A DNA stretch of 64,000 bases from Paratinospora sagittata (lineage: Eukaryota > Streptophyta > Magnoliopsida > Ranunculales > Menispermaceae). The translations under genes and the position numbers were made by a program. The notes below the pieces were generated by a model, which was not told where the DNA came from, made no database searches, and was given only the letters and a program-made list of their open reading frames with translations. The stretch's first letter is position 1, and every line of letters starts with the position of its first letter. Positions 46,351 to 56,887 of the stretch are shown piece by piece. Where the stretch lies: the NCBI GenBank assembly GCA_035771175.1, contig CM069605.1, positions 24,258,288 to 24,322,287 of the forward strand, read 5' to 3'.

Positions 46351-46405
46351 CGGGCAGTCTGCCCGAACTTTCTTTTTTTTTTTCGTGCAATCCTAGGGTA
46401 TTACA

Positions 46406-46425
46406 CTCTACCCCCCTTAAAGGGA
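46406..46425 (-). other. Polypurine tract of second chromovirus
   Basis: Minus strand reads TTTAAGGGGGGTAGAG immediately before the 3' LTR start TGTAATACCC at 46405. Confidence 0.8.
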
Positions 46426-46430
46426 TTTCG

Positions 46431-46860
46431 CCCTCAAAATCAGTTCAAGTAGTCATGATGGTTATCTGCTTGAGATTCACTACCAACGTCATCGTTTGCT
46501 AGTTCAGGGTAGTGTCTGTATGGTCCCTGAATGGCACTGTGGCCGGTGGAATCCTCAACATCATGAAACAATGGGGAACAAATAGAGTCAGATTCATCCT
46601 CAGAAGATTCTAACTGTTGCTCAACAGATTGTGGTGTAGGGCGCTGGTTATATCGTTTAAGGGGAGGTAAGTTGAGCGGTGGAATGGTTTTTCGTGTTGT
46701 TGCTCAAATTCGGCCGCCTGGTAATTTAGGTAGAAGATCCTGCCAAGATGAGGGCACAAAATTGTTTTGGAAAAAATTGTTACGAAAAAGCCATGCACGC
46801 TCTGGCGATAAGGATCGTTGTCTGTGCGGCGATGGGGTTGGTGATGACTTGACTCAAATC
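46431..46860 (-). pseudogene. Possible extra C-terminal coding segment after chromodomain
   Basis: A minus-strand frame with one stop reads SPTPSPHRQRSLSPERAWLF, NNFVPSSWQDLLPKLP, then PPLNLPPLKRYNQRPTPQSV and an acidic EQQLESSEDESDS tail. Its composition looks protein-coding (Pro/Arg-rich, then acidic) and it lies between the chromodomain stop (about 46950) and the polypurine tract. I recognise no domain; it could be non-coding 3' sequence that is open by chance. Confidence 0.3.
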
Positions 46861-46949
46861 CTAGAGGAGTCGCCACAGGTTGCCAGGGAGGCCACTGCGT
46901 GTGTGCATCACTTTATCCATTGATATTATTTTCTGACATATGCATAGTT

Positions 46950-47790
46950 ATTCAAATGAAACGATGTATTAAGATATGTGTAAACAAAGTTCCATCATGT
47001 TATTGATAAGTGAAAATAGTACAAGGTATCACATCATCAGTTGGTACTAGAAAACAATTCAGGGTATTTCTGTTTAATTGTTGCTTCTAGTTCCCATGTT
47101 GCTTCCTCGACGTCGTGGTGATCCCAGAGCACCTTCACAAGTGGTATGCTACGTCGCCTTAGTTCTTGAGTTTTTCTATCCAAAATTTTTATCGCTTTCT
47201 CCTAATACTTATTTCCTTCCTCAACCCGAATCTCGACTAGAGGGATGATATGCGAAGGATCAGGACGATACTTTTGAAGCATAGATACGTGAAAAACGTC
47301 ATGAACCTTAGGCATGGATGATGGAAGGGACAGACGATAAGCAAGTTTGCCAATATGTTCAATGATCTGAAATGGACCGATATACAGCGGGGAAAGCTTT
47401 CCTTTGATCCCAAAGCGTTTGACACCTCTTGTGGGCTGAACTTTTAGTAAACAAAGTCCCCCTTATCAAACTCTAGAGGCTGCCTACGCTTGTCAGCATG
47501 GTTCTTGTGTCGACTTTGTGCAACACGAAGTCGCTCCTTTACTAGTGTGATCTTCTCAGAAGTCTCTTGAACTAGTTCAGGGCCTAACTGCGGTCGATCT
47601 GCCATATCTAACCAGCATACCGAAGATCTGCAAAGGAGACCATAGAAAGCCTCGTACGGTGCCATGCCGATACTAGTTTGGTAGCTGTTGTTGTATGCAA
47701 ACTCAACTAAATGTAAGTATTTTGCCCATCCGTCATTAAAGTCTAAAATGTAGCATCGTAACATGTCTTCTAAGATTTGGATAAGCCGCT
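46950..47790 (-). pseudogene. Integrase C-terminal part and chromodomain
   Basis: FNDGWAKYLHLVEFAYNNSY, SIGMAPYEAFYGLLCRS, LGPELVQETSEKI, a frameshift near 47450, then GPFQIIEHIGKLAYRL, VHDVFHVSMLQKYRPD and a chromodomain (IKILDRKTQELRRRSIPLVK, then EEATWELEATIKQKYPELF near 47050). The same chromovirus order as in the 7776-14904 element. Confidence 0.88.
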
Positions 47791-48307
47791 CTGACTGCCC
47801 ATCAGTCTAAGGGTGAAAGGTTGTGCTCATTGTGGTCTTAGAGCCCATTCTACTCTGGAAGCTTTGCCAAAACTTTGATATGAAACGAGGGTCTCGATCA
47901 GAGACGATTGTGAGTGGTATGCCATGGAGGTGTACGATCTCTCTTTCATATAGTTCAGCAAGCTTGGCGGGGTTATCCGTGAACTTTATTGGCAAGAAGT
48001 GTGCAGACTTTGTAACTCTGTCAATGATAACCCAGATAGCATCTTGCCCTTTATTATTTCGAGGCAAGGCCGTAATAAAATCCATTGCGATGTTCTCCTA
48101 CTTCCATTCTCCAATAGGTAACAACTGGAGGAGTCGAGAGAGGAGTCTTCGTTCTACCTTAAATTGCTGGCAAACGAGACATCGAGTAACAAAGTCTGTA
48201 ATCGCCTTCTTCATTCCAGAAAACCAGAATTGTCGCTTGACATCCTTGTACATTTTGTCACCCCCAGGATGCATAGCGAACCTCAAACAGTGCATCTCAG
48301 TAAGCAC
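47791..48307 (-). pseudogene. Integrase zinc finger and catalytic core
   Basis: MHPGGDKMYKDVKRQFWF and TRCLVCQQFKVE (HHCC zinc finger), a stop at 48098-48100, then MDFITALPRNNKG with the first Asp, and SDRDPRFISKFW with the second. It ends at a stop just after STTFHP (47807). In frame across both pieces. Confidence 0.88.
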
Positions 48308-49005
48308 TTCTTTCTGAACCTCAGGATCGTTCGGTAGACAAAGAGGCTTTTAAAGAAAATGGCCCCTTCTTTAGGGACCGACCAGTGAGGAAGGTCCTGT
48401 CCGCTGAGTAGAAGTTCTCGTTTCTCCATTAACATAGGGTCATTGGCTTGAGCAGCTGAAATATTTCGAACTAGCTCAGAGTTGGCTGATAATTGAGAGA
48501 GTCGTGATCTTGGGCCCTCTTCGATCAGTTGTAGGTTAAAGTTCTCCATCTCGGTAGCCAACTTCCCCATTTTGTATTTAAGAATGCAAGCAACATAAGA
48601 TTTTCTACTCAGGGCATCAGCCACAACATTGGCCTTACTGCGATGGTATTGGAGTTGAAAGTCATAATCTTTCAAGAATTCCAACCATCGTCTTTGGCGG
48701 AGGTTTAGGTCTCTCTGGGTGTAGATATACTTAAGACTCTTGTGATCCGAGAAGACCTCAAACCGTTCACTGTATAGGTAATGACGCCATAATTTTAGTG
48801 CAAATACGACAGCTTCAAGTTCCAAGTCATGTGTTGGGTAATTACCCTCATGAATCTTCAGTTGTCTCGAGGCATATGCGACAACTTGGCCTTCTTGTAT
48901 TAGTACGGCATCTAAGCCTTGGAGAGAGGCGTCGGTGTATAATGAAAATCCAAGTGCATTTCTTGGAGTGATTAGTACTAGTGCCATCGTGAGGCGCTTC
49001 TTCAA
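48308..49005 (-). pseudogene. RNase H domain
   Basis: [81 protein letters not shown]: a complete Ty3-type RNase H with D, E and D residues, then a linker. It is in a different frame from the upstream RT (frameshift near 49070) and from the downstream integrase. Confidence 0.9.
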
Positions 49006-49070
49006 TTCCTGAAATGATGCTTCACAGGCGGGATTTCAGATGAATCGCACGTTTTTCCGAGTGAGTTTTG

Positions 49071-50440
49071 TCATAGGTTCAGCAATCTTTGAGAAGTCTT
49101 GATGAAGCGTCTGTAATAGCCAGCCAAACCAAGAAAACTCCTAATCTGAGTAACAGTGGTAGGCTGCTTCCAGTTTAAAACTGCTTCAACCATAGAAGGA
49201 TCTACCTCAATGCCATTGCTTGAAACCACATGGCCTAGGAATTGAACTCGCTTCGCCCAAAATTTGCATTTACTCAACTTTGCATACAGCTGGTGGCTTC
49301 TCAAGGTCTGGAGGACTATCTTCAGATGTATTTTATGGTCTTCCTCGGTTGAGGAGTATATCAAGATGTTGTCCACAAAAAGCACCACAAATCGGTCTAA
49401 GTATAACCTGAAGATGAGATTCATCAAATCCATGAATGCAGCAGGTGCATTTGTTAGACCGAACGGCATGACCAAGAACTCGTAGTGACTGTACCGAGTT
49501 CTGAACGTCGTCTTGGTAATGTCCGACTCTCGGATCCGGAGTTGGTGATAACCGGATCGTAAATCAATCTTAGGGAAGTATTTGGCATCTTTAAGTTGGT
49601 CGAACAAGTCATCGATCCTGGGCAACGGGTATCTGTTCTTAATGGTGACGTTATTCAGCTTGCGATAGTCGATGCAAAGTCGTAACGAACCATCCTTTTT
49701 GCGAACAAATAGAGCTGGAGTGCCCCAGGGTGATGAACTTTTTCTGATGAAGCCATGACTCTCTAATTCCTTTAGTTCTTTGTCTAATTCGACCAGCTCG
49801 ACATTGGACATTCTGTATGGTGGAATTAAGATGGGCCCGGTCCCAGGTATGAGGTTGATTTCAAAATCGAATTCCCTAACCGGAGGTAGACCAGGAAGGT
49901 TATTTAGAAAAACTGTTGGGAATTCAAATATTACCGGGACATCGTGTATTTCAAGAGGGTACAATGCTGGTGATTCATTTTCATCACCAAGGGATAGAGC
50001 TCGAAGCTGTGCCTTGAGCAGTGCAGCAGTCGAGTTGTGTATCCATTTCCTTGTTCCCTGAATCTTGACAAACTCTCCTGTGGGCAAGGTTAACTGAACT
50101 TGCTTCTTCATACAATCGATCTTTGCATTCAGTGGTGCGAGCCAGTCCATGCCGAAGATGATGTCGAAGTCTTCAATGTCCATCACAAAAAAATCTGCAT
50201 ATAATATATGTTCTGATATTCGAAGCTCACATCGAGAACACTGCAAATTCACGTCAGTACCAGATCCTAAAGGTGATGTGACATGGTGTGATTTCTGTGG
50301 GTTCAAGATGCAACCCTAAATGGCTTACCAATGCAGACGATATAAAAGAATGCGTAGCACCTGAATCAAACAAGACATGCACCATTGTATTGAACAAAGG
50401 AAAAGTACCTTCGACTACATTGTTGTATGGGAGGGGTTGT
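49071..50440 (-). pseudogene. Protease and reverse transcriptase, catalytic Asp replaced
   Basis: Protease block MVHVLFDSGATHSFISSAL (about 50330-50390) in a neighbouring frame, then from 50306 [79 protein letters not shown] and [19 protein letters not shown] sequence. The catalytic box reads FVDNILIYS, so the second of the paired aspartates is Asn. It ends in [13 protein letters not shown]. Inactive on that ground alone, besides frameshifts. Confidence 0.9.
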
Positions 50441-51740
50441 TGAGCGATGGCAAATGTTCTGCCCTAATTTCGTTGTTCCTGATTTTGTTGGTTCTGCCTC
50501 GGTTGGGCATTAGCAGCAGGTGGTACTTGTTGGACTGGAACAACAGGAATAGGTTGCTGGAGGTGCGGACAGGCATATCTTACATGGCCCTGTTGGCCGC
50601 AGTTGTAGCACGTCGGCCTCTATTGTTGATGGTTCTGTTGGCCATGCTGATTGTGGTGCCGACCACCACCTCTGCCATTGCCGTTTCTACGGCCACCCCT
50701 GCCATGACGACCTCCGCGGCCATGATTGCGAAAACCCTGATGGCCAAGGTTAGAAGGTTCTGCCACAGGCATTGTGGCCTCATTCTTCTGAACAGAGGTT
50801 GGGAGGGCTGGGTTCTGATTATAATAGGGCTTCTTCTTGTTACCCTGCTGCGAGCCCTGTTGGGAAAATGTTGCAGGCCGTTTTCCCTTATTCATTCTCT
50901 GCTCCTGCATGATTTTCTCTTGTTCAAAGCTCATGGCCTTATCAACAACCTCCTTGTAAATCTTGAGATCCAAGATCAACAAAGCTTATCGAATATCAGA
51001 GCGAAGGCCATTAGAGAATTTCTCAGTCTTATCTTGCTCCGTTGAGATGGTGGAGAGAGAGTAGACTTATAATTCTTTTAACTTGCCAGCATATTCCCTG
51101 ACGGTCATGTTGCCTTGGTATAACTTAGCGAATTCCTGGCGCTTCTGCCTCTTCACAGCACCGGGAAAATACTCATAAATAAACATTGACTCGAATTGCT
51201 GCCAAGTCATATTCGAGGTGTTGACCCTTGGGTCCTCCTTTACTGTTATCCACCATGTGTTTGCTCCACCAACAACTTGGTAGGTCGCTAGTGGAATCTT
51301 TCGAGTCTCATCGACTCCCATTGCATCGAGAGCCTTCTTTGACTCATTCAGCCACTTTTGCACCTCTTCAGCATTAATACTGCCAGCAAAAGTAAGAGGT
51401 TGTAGCCTCTTGTACTTCGTAATCTGGTCGGTTTGAGTCTCCGACCCAGATCTCATAGGTGCTTGTACAGTGACAACCTGACTGGCTGTGGTCTCTCGAA
51501 CTGCCATTTGAACAGTGACTTTCATCGCCTCAATAAATCCGGCGAAAAAGGCTTCCATGCTCGAAGGCATGGCAAAGGGTGTGGGTTAGGGTGGCACTGC
51601 CTGCCCAGATGTCGTCGGAGTGGCAGTGTCGCGTGTGGCTCGTGCTGTCATCGGAGGCGGCGGTTCTTGGTTCTGAATCTCAGGAGGTGCCTCCTCTGTT
51701 GGACGGACAGTACGTTACCTTCCTCTCTTCCTAGTTTGCA
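50441..51740 (-). pseudogene. gag of second chromovirus
   Basis: The ATG at 51740 is followed by a Thr/Pro-rich leader with stops. From 51570: MPSSMEAFFAGFIEAMKVTV, KYKRLQPLTFAG, VQKWLNESKKALDAMGVD, WQQFESMFIYEYFPGAVKR, NMTVREYAGKLKEL: the capsid core. After stops near 51067 and 50985 come EVVDKAMSFEQEKIM, a Gly/Arg-rich RGGRHGRGGRRNGNGRGG tract, and the zinc knuckle CYNCGQQGHVRYACP (about 50560-50610). Confidence 0.9.
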
Positions 51741-52597
51741 TTTTCTCACTGTCAAAGTTAAGATAAAACCAAGATTTAGGAACTGTAGCCAAGTATAATG
51801 TTATAGTATGCTCAGCAACAATTTCGAGAGTACTGCAATATAAAAATTACCTATTTTTCTAAGTATAGTGTAAGGTTTTTGTTGAGGAATCAAAAAATTT
51901 TATGTGCCTCGTATGTTTGGCCATGGTGTAAAAACAAGGGTAGAATGTTTATATAATAAGTATAAAACTTTGCAAGTATTTCAAATTATTTGGTTCTGGT
52001 TTTTTGTGAACATACATATATATTTCATTGAAAATCCATACGAGTCATAAGAATTCTAGGATTTGCCTCAGTAAATATCCTGATCTAACGTTCTATCGCA
52101 ATCTTATGTATTCAAACTCTTACTCTTAGTCTTTTTGATTATTATCTAAGTTCGTGTGTCCCATACCACATGACTTTGGTAATAAGGGTGTTAACCAAGT
52201 TAAGTTGTATGAACATGGTCTCTATAAAACATCGACTGAACAGTAGTTCACTAATAGTATCGTCCAAATTTACTCGTCCCATACCGTATAAACTTAGTGA
52301 TAATATTAGTAATGCAACTTTCTCCCAATGTTTCTTTTCATACATGGTTGTGGGTTTTCTTACTTCCACATTTTGTTTAGTATCCTCCAATTTTGTTGTG
52401 TCCCATGCCACTCCAAAGTTAGTGATACAAAAGAAAGAATGGTTGTAAGTCGGCCCACCAAAGATAGTCTTAAACAAAACATTCTCATTCATATATAAAA
52501 GAAAAGTTTACAATGCCAGTAATCAATCTTGATTTTCCTGCCTACTACTACTCCTCCTAGACCTCCTGCTAGGTACAAAACGACTACTACAAGAAGG
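51741..52597. repeat. Non-coding leader with a diverged tandem repeat
   Basis: AT-rich. The word GTCCCATACCAC and its surroundings recur near 52157, 52277 and 52400, so a diverged repeat of about 120 bp can be seen. No gene. Confidence 0.5.
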
Positions 52598-54149
52598 TTA
52601 AGAATTTGCTCGTTGTTCTTCGAAGTTTTGCATACGTGTTAACAAATCATTTTGAATCTCTTTTATCTCAGCAATACTGGATACGATCACACTTAACTGT
52701 TCGAATGGGTTAGTCGATTGTTCCATCGATGGTTGATGGGTCGATTGTCCCATAGGTGGAGGGTTGGCCGTAGGCATTGGTGGAAAGTATTGGTTGTACG
52801 GGTGACTCATAGGTGAGGGGTAGTTCTTTTGATTGTACAGGGATCCCCTAACCAGAACCCCTTCGACATTTGGATATGCTTGGATTGAAAAGTCTTGAAA
52901 TAATGGGCTCATTGGGATGTCCTGTCTTCCATGATTTGGTGCCGCCCAATTCTGTTGTTGTTGGTTCAAAGGAACTTGTGGAACTGGCCGATACGATACC
53001 TCAGGAGTTGGAAACCTTTGGTACGAAGTGTTGCCTTGAGTTGGCACGTTCCAAGTTGGTGGATTTGCTTGAGCACTTTGTCTATCTTGATTTGGTTGAG
53101 GTTGATTTAGGTTGGCAAATAAATCTTCCTCAGTGAATAGTCGATCAGTTGGATCATTAGGCTGGGTTTGACGTAGGATTCTGATCTGGCTCATTATTTG
53201 GTACTTCCCTGACAGAAATCTTGCGTCGACTTCTTCGATGACAACGTCCATGTTCATCTTTCATTCTTTCGGCATTTCCTAAAGTCGCGTCGAATACTTC
53301 TTCATCAGTTACCCCTCCACTTGTGACATATGTCTTGAAGATAGAGGATGTTGTAACCGCCTCAGTGATCTGCTTCGAAGTCCCATCAAAAGTGTTGAGG
53401 TTTGCCCCGTATAGCAGCCTCATGATCAAGACTCCGTAGCCGAGGAGATCCTTTCTTAAAGGGTTTTGAATCACCCTCAACATTTGTTGGATGACGATGT
53501 GAGGTAGGGAGACCTTAATTTTCTTCTCTATGCAGTATAACACAAGAAGTTGAGCCCTTGACATAGTGCCTCTAGTCCCCCTTTCTGGCAAGATGTTGCC
53601 GAATACGATTTTTCCAAGGCCGGCAAGAAATGGTTTAAGGAGATTGTTTGGGAGGTTGGTGTATGTCGATTGAGTGTATGGCTCTTTGGCGAGGGAATTG
53701 AACAATTGTTCATTAGACTCCGCGATCTCTGCAACTGTCTGGGGTTCGTGTGGATCAATAATTCTATCTTCAATTGGTATCTCCATAAGTCGTGCAATAA
53801 TTTCGACGTTGATAGAAATCTTTGTTTCCCTGACCGTTGTCTCCAAAACATGGTTGATCTCATCTTCTTGAAGTCCTATGCAATTCATGGCTTCGTAGAA
53901 GGATTTCGCCAAGTTGTAACAGACGTGACCCTCAACTTTTGTTATGTTCAACCACCCTAGAGTTGCGAGTTTGTCATGAAGGATCGGACGGAGGCGGAGA
54001 TCTCTATTGTTGATACTCCTCATAGTCATAACCTCCCTTTTGGACAATTCCTTGAGTCTAGTGAGAATTGGTTCCCTACTACTGGAAGTTGTTCCTTCAC
54101 TTGAGGCTATTCTTTTGCTAAAAGAAAAATAAATTTTTGAAAGACACAA
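52598..54149 (-). pseudogene. Extra ORF upstream of gag (putative plant transposon protein)
   Basis: About 510 codons over two frames joined near 53200. N-terminal part (54149-53157): LATLGWLNITKVEGHVCYNL, AKSFYEAMNC, INVEIIARLMEIPIEDRIID, NNLLKPFLAGLGKIVFGNIL, MSRAQLLVLYCIEKKIKVSL, HIVIQQMLRVI, YGVLIMRLLYGANL. This matches what I know as the putative plant transposon protein domain (PF20167) of plant retroelement proteins. C-terminal part (53257-52598): Gln/Pro-rich, ending in a short coiled-coil-like IAEIKEIQNDLLTRMQNFEE. It lies between the primer site and gag, in the same orientation. Long open frames with one frameshift suggest relatively recent decay. Molecular function unknown. Confidence 0.75.
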
Positions 54150-54189
54150 AATATATTCCTAACATTTTTAAGATTTTTTTTTATGTTTA

Positions 54190-54950
54190 TGTCATCATCA
54201 AAATTCTTCATTAGCAATATGATATATATATATATATATATCTCATATACATATATACATGAATGTATAGATATATATATTTAATCATAACTATATATAT
54301 AGTTTTCATAAATCAATTATATATATATTTGAAACTAAACTATATAAAACTATATAGTTTTCTAGATAAATATTTAATATAAATCTCAACTATATATAAT
54401 TCTAAAGATATATATATCTAGTAAAAAAATTTCATCCAAAATTTTCATTAGTAATATGATATATATATATCTCACATATACATAGATATATAGATATATA
54501 TACTTAATCGTAAATATAGATATAGCTTTTCATAAATCATAACTATATATATTTAAATCTAAACTATATAAAATCATATAGTTTTCTAGATATATATTTG
54601 ATATAAATCTCAACTATATACAATTCATATATATATATATATATATATATATAGTTCTAAAGATATATATATATATCTAGTAAAATTTTTCATCCAAATT
54701 TTCCATTAGTAATATGGTATACATATATCTCATATACACATAGATATATAGATATATATATATATTTAATCATAATTATATATATAGTTTTTCATAAATC
54801 ATAACTATATATATTTAAATCTAAACTATATAAAACTATATAGTTTTCTAGATATATATTTAATATAAATCTCAACTATATATAACTCATATATATATTG
54901 TTCTAAAGATATATATATCTAGTAAAATTTTTCTTCCTCTAATTTGGTGG
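54190..54950. repeat. AT-rich tandem repeat, about three units of 240-260 bp
   Basis: The block CATTAGTAATATGATATATA followed by CATAAATCATAACTATATAT, AAACTATATAGTTTTCTAGA and TCTAAAGATATATATATCTA recurs from about 54210, 54446 and 54704. The units differ mainly in (TA)n length. In the 5' leader of the second chromovirus. Confidence 0.9.
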
Positions 54951-54974
54951 ACTTGGGCGGGCCGTGGACCGTAC

Positions 54975-54986
54975 GCTCTGATACCA
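54975..54986 (-). other. Primer-binding site, initiator tRNA-Met type
   Basis: Minus strand TGGTATCAGAGC, the classic primer site complementary to the 3' end of initiator methionine tRNA, a few bases inside the 5' LTR end. It confirms minus-strand orientation. Confidence 0.92.
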
Positions 54987-54990
54987 TTAA

Positions 54991-56397
54991 ATTTCACACC
55001 CCGCCCGGACGCACCTAAACCGGCGGTACACTCGCGGACGGGGAGCGCATTTGGAATCATAACATTGTTAATATCAGAGTATGCAACGAAAACACAATTA
55101 AATACAAGTCTGATTTCATTAAATTCAGAATGTATTCGTACATGTAATAGTCAAGGGAACATTCTCCCAAAATCCCCGATGAATTAATATAAAAGGTACA
55201 AAATGTGGGCCCCATAAACCTGCACCCAGTCCACCCTAATTTCCTATAAAAAATTGGATAATAATGGAGTGAGCTTAACGTGCTCAGTGGGTAAAATAGT
55301 TCGTGAGTATAACAATTAATAAAGCATACTTCATAATCAAATATCTTAAATACACATGAGAGCATCATAATCAATCAATATGTATGTATGCATGACATCG
55401 TCTCGTAATGGTTTAATGACCGTACATCACCTGAGTATACGTACAGATGTCCCTCCCCGAAAATAGTTGGATTCTCATTGTACGTCCCTCCTCAGGAATG
55501 ACGCTCTGGATTCACGTACAGATGTCCCTCCCTAGCAGTAGTCAGGTTCTCATTGTACGTCCCTCTCTAGAGAAATATGATGAATAGCGAGCATCGCTCC
55601 TAACTATTCTATGATCATAAACCACATACGTCCCCAGGTGGTAATATGTATGATGTCAATGCATGAACTGGTCCGGTCTTTACTTAACATTTAGACTGAT
55701 TTTGGCAACGTCTGGTGATCCTTATCAGGGTCGATATCACGACGTGCAAGGTTAGGACATTCAGTATTACTTGTATAAGCTGATAGCTTTTAATAAGACC
55801 AACCAGATCAGTCTCCAGTTGAGAGGTGAGACACCACGTCTGCTTAAATATCAATGGCCTAGAGCAGCATGTTGCCTCCCGTTCACTATTTAAAGTTACT
55901 GAGGACAAGACCGAGTCTGATTGAGCCAGATTGACCACAAATCCGGCAATACAACAGTGTAATACATGAATTCCAAATATACAGGCATAAGTATGACAAT
56001 ATGAACATTATACGACATAATGTCGTGTAAATGAATGGTAGGCATAATAATAAATGAATGTAAACATTAATAAAAGTTATAAGACACGCAAACCTATGTT
56101 TCATTCCCCACCTTCAGATAAGAACTTCTTCTTTCAGATCTGGCACCTTCCACCGGACATAAAAGCATTGCACCACACAGGGAGTCTCGTAAAGAGAGTC
56201 TCAAACAGACGAAAACTCAAAATAAGTGAAAAGGAGAAGAAAAATCACAAGAGAAGGTTATTTGGTGTGAGAAATAAGGAGGAGGGGGCTTGTTTTTATA
56301 GAAGATTTGGCGTCGGAACGTTCGGGCAAGTGCCCGAATGTCCGGGCAGTCTGCCCGAACTTTCCCTTTTTTTTCGTGCAATCTTAGGGTATTACAC
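54991..56397 (-). repeat. 5' LTR of second chromovirus
   Basis: Starts TGTAATACCCTAAGATTGC on the minus strand at 56397 and reaches the primer site at about 54990. The block CCGCCCGGACGCACCTAAACC lies near the inner end, and GTTCGGGCAAGTGCCCGAATG near the outer end contains a hairpin of GGGCA/TGCCC words. About 1.4 kb. Confidence 0.85.
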
Positions 56398-56887
56398 TTA
56401 TACATAAGGCCTTTTTGTCACACCTGGGTTGCACACAGTGCCCCCTACCTAGGGTGATGAGTACCCCCGCAAGGCATACTCCAGCCATAGCACTACATAA
56501 TATTGTCCCAACCCGGTCCAGACCGTCATCACAAGGACGTCTCCCCAGGATCATTTGTCCATACTATTCATGAATAGTGCAGGGCCTCCCCCGAATTCGA
56601 ACCTCAAACCTCATATAGGTTGATTTCGCAATCCGAGTAACCACTGAGAAATTGTTCAGTGGCTACTCGGATTGCGAAATCAACCTATATGTGGTTTGAG
56701 GTTCGAATCCGGGGGAGGCCCTGCACTATTCATGAATAGTGTGGACAAGTGATCCTGGGAAAACGTCCTTGTGATGACGGTCTGGACCGGGATAGGACAA
56801 TATTATGTGGTGCTATGGCTGGAATATGCCCTGCGAGGGTACTCATCACCCTGGGTAGGGAGCACTGTGTGCAACCCAGGTTTGACA
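56398..56887. mobile_element. Head-to-head pair of SINE-like units (palindrome)
   Basis: Minus unit about 56419-56650 (preceded by the ATAAGGCCTTTTT link seen in the 40.5-kb array) and plus unit 56652-56887, meeting at their heads. A box TTGTTCAGTGG at 56652, B box GGTTCGAATCC at 56700; complement of the B box at 56592. The arms are largely complementary over about 230 bp, with almost no spacer. Confidence 0.8.

Larger units (their letters stand above)
46351..56397 (-). mobile_element. Second chromovirus, decayed, minus strand
   Basis: 5' LTR 54991-56397 starting TGTAATACCCTAAG, primer site 54975-54986, extra ORF 54149-52598, gag from 51740, PR-RT, RNase H, integrase and chromodomain down to about 46950, then a polypurine tract and the first 55 bp or so of a 3' LTR (TGTAATACCCTAGG at 46405). 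The rest of the 3' LTR is missing at the junction with the SINE-like unit. Frameshifts and stops throughout. Confidence 0.85.
46098..56887. mobile_element. 10.8-kb composite insertion with SINE-like terminal inverted repeats
   Basis: Perfect 5-bp duplication TTGAT at 46093-46097 and 56888-56892. The outer ends are TGTCACACTTGGGTTGCACA and, reversed, TGTCAAACCTGGGTTGCACA, and remain similar for about 235 bp. A chromovirus lies inside. Which enzyme inserted the outer unit is unclear: TG...CA ends and a 5-bp duplication look like an integrase product, but the terminal repeats are inverted rather than direct. Confidence 0.75.
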
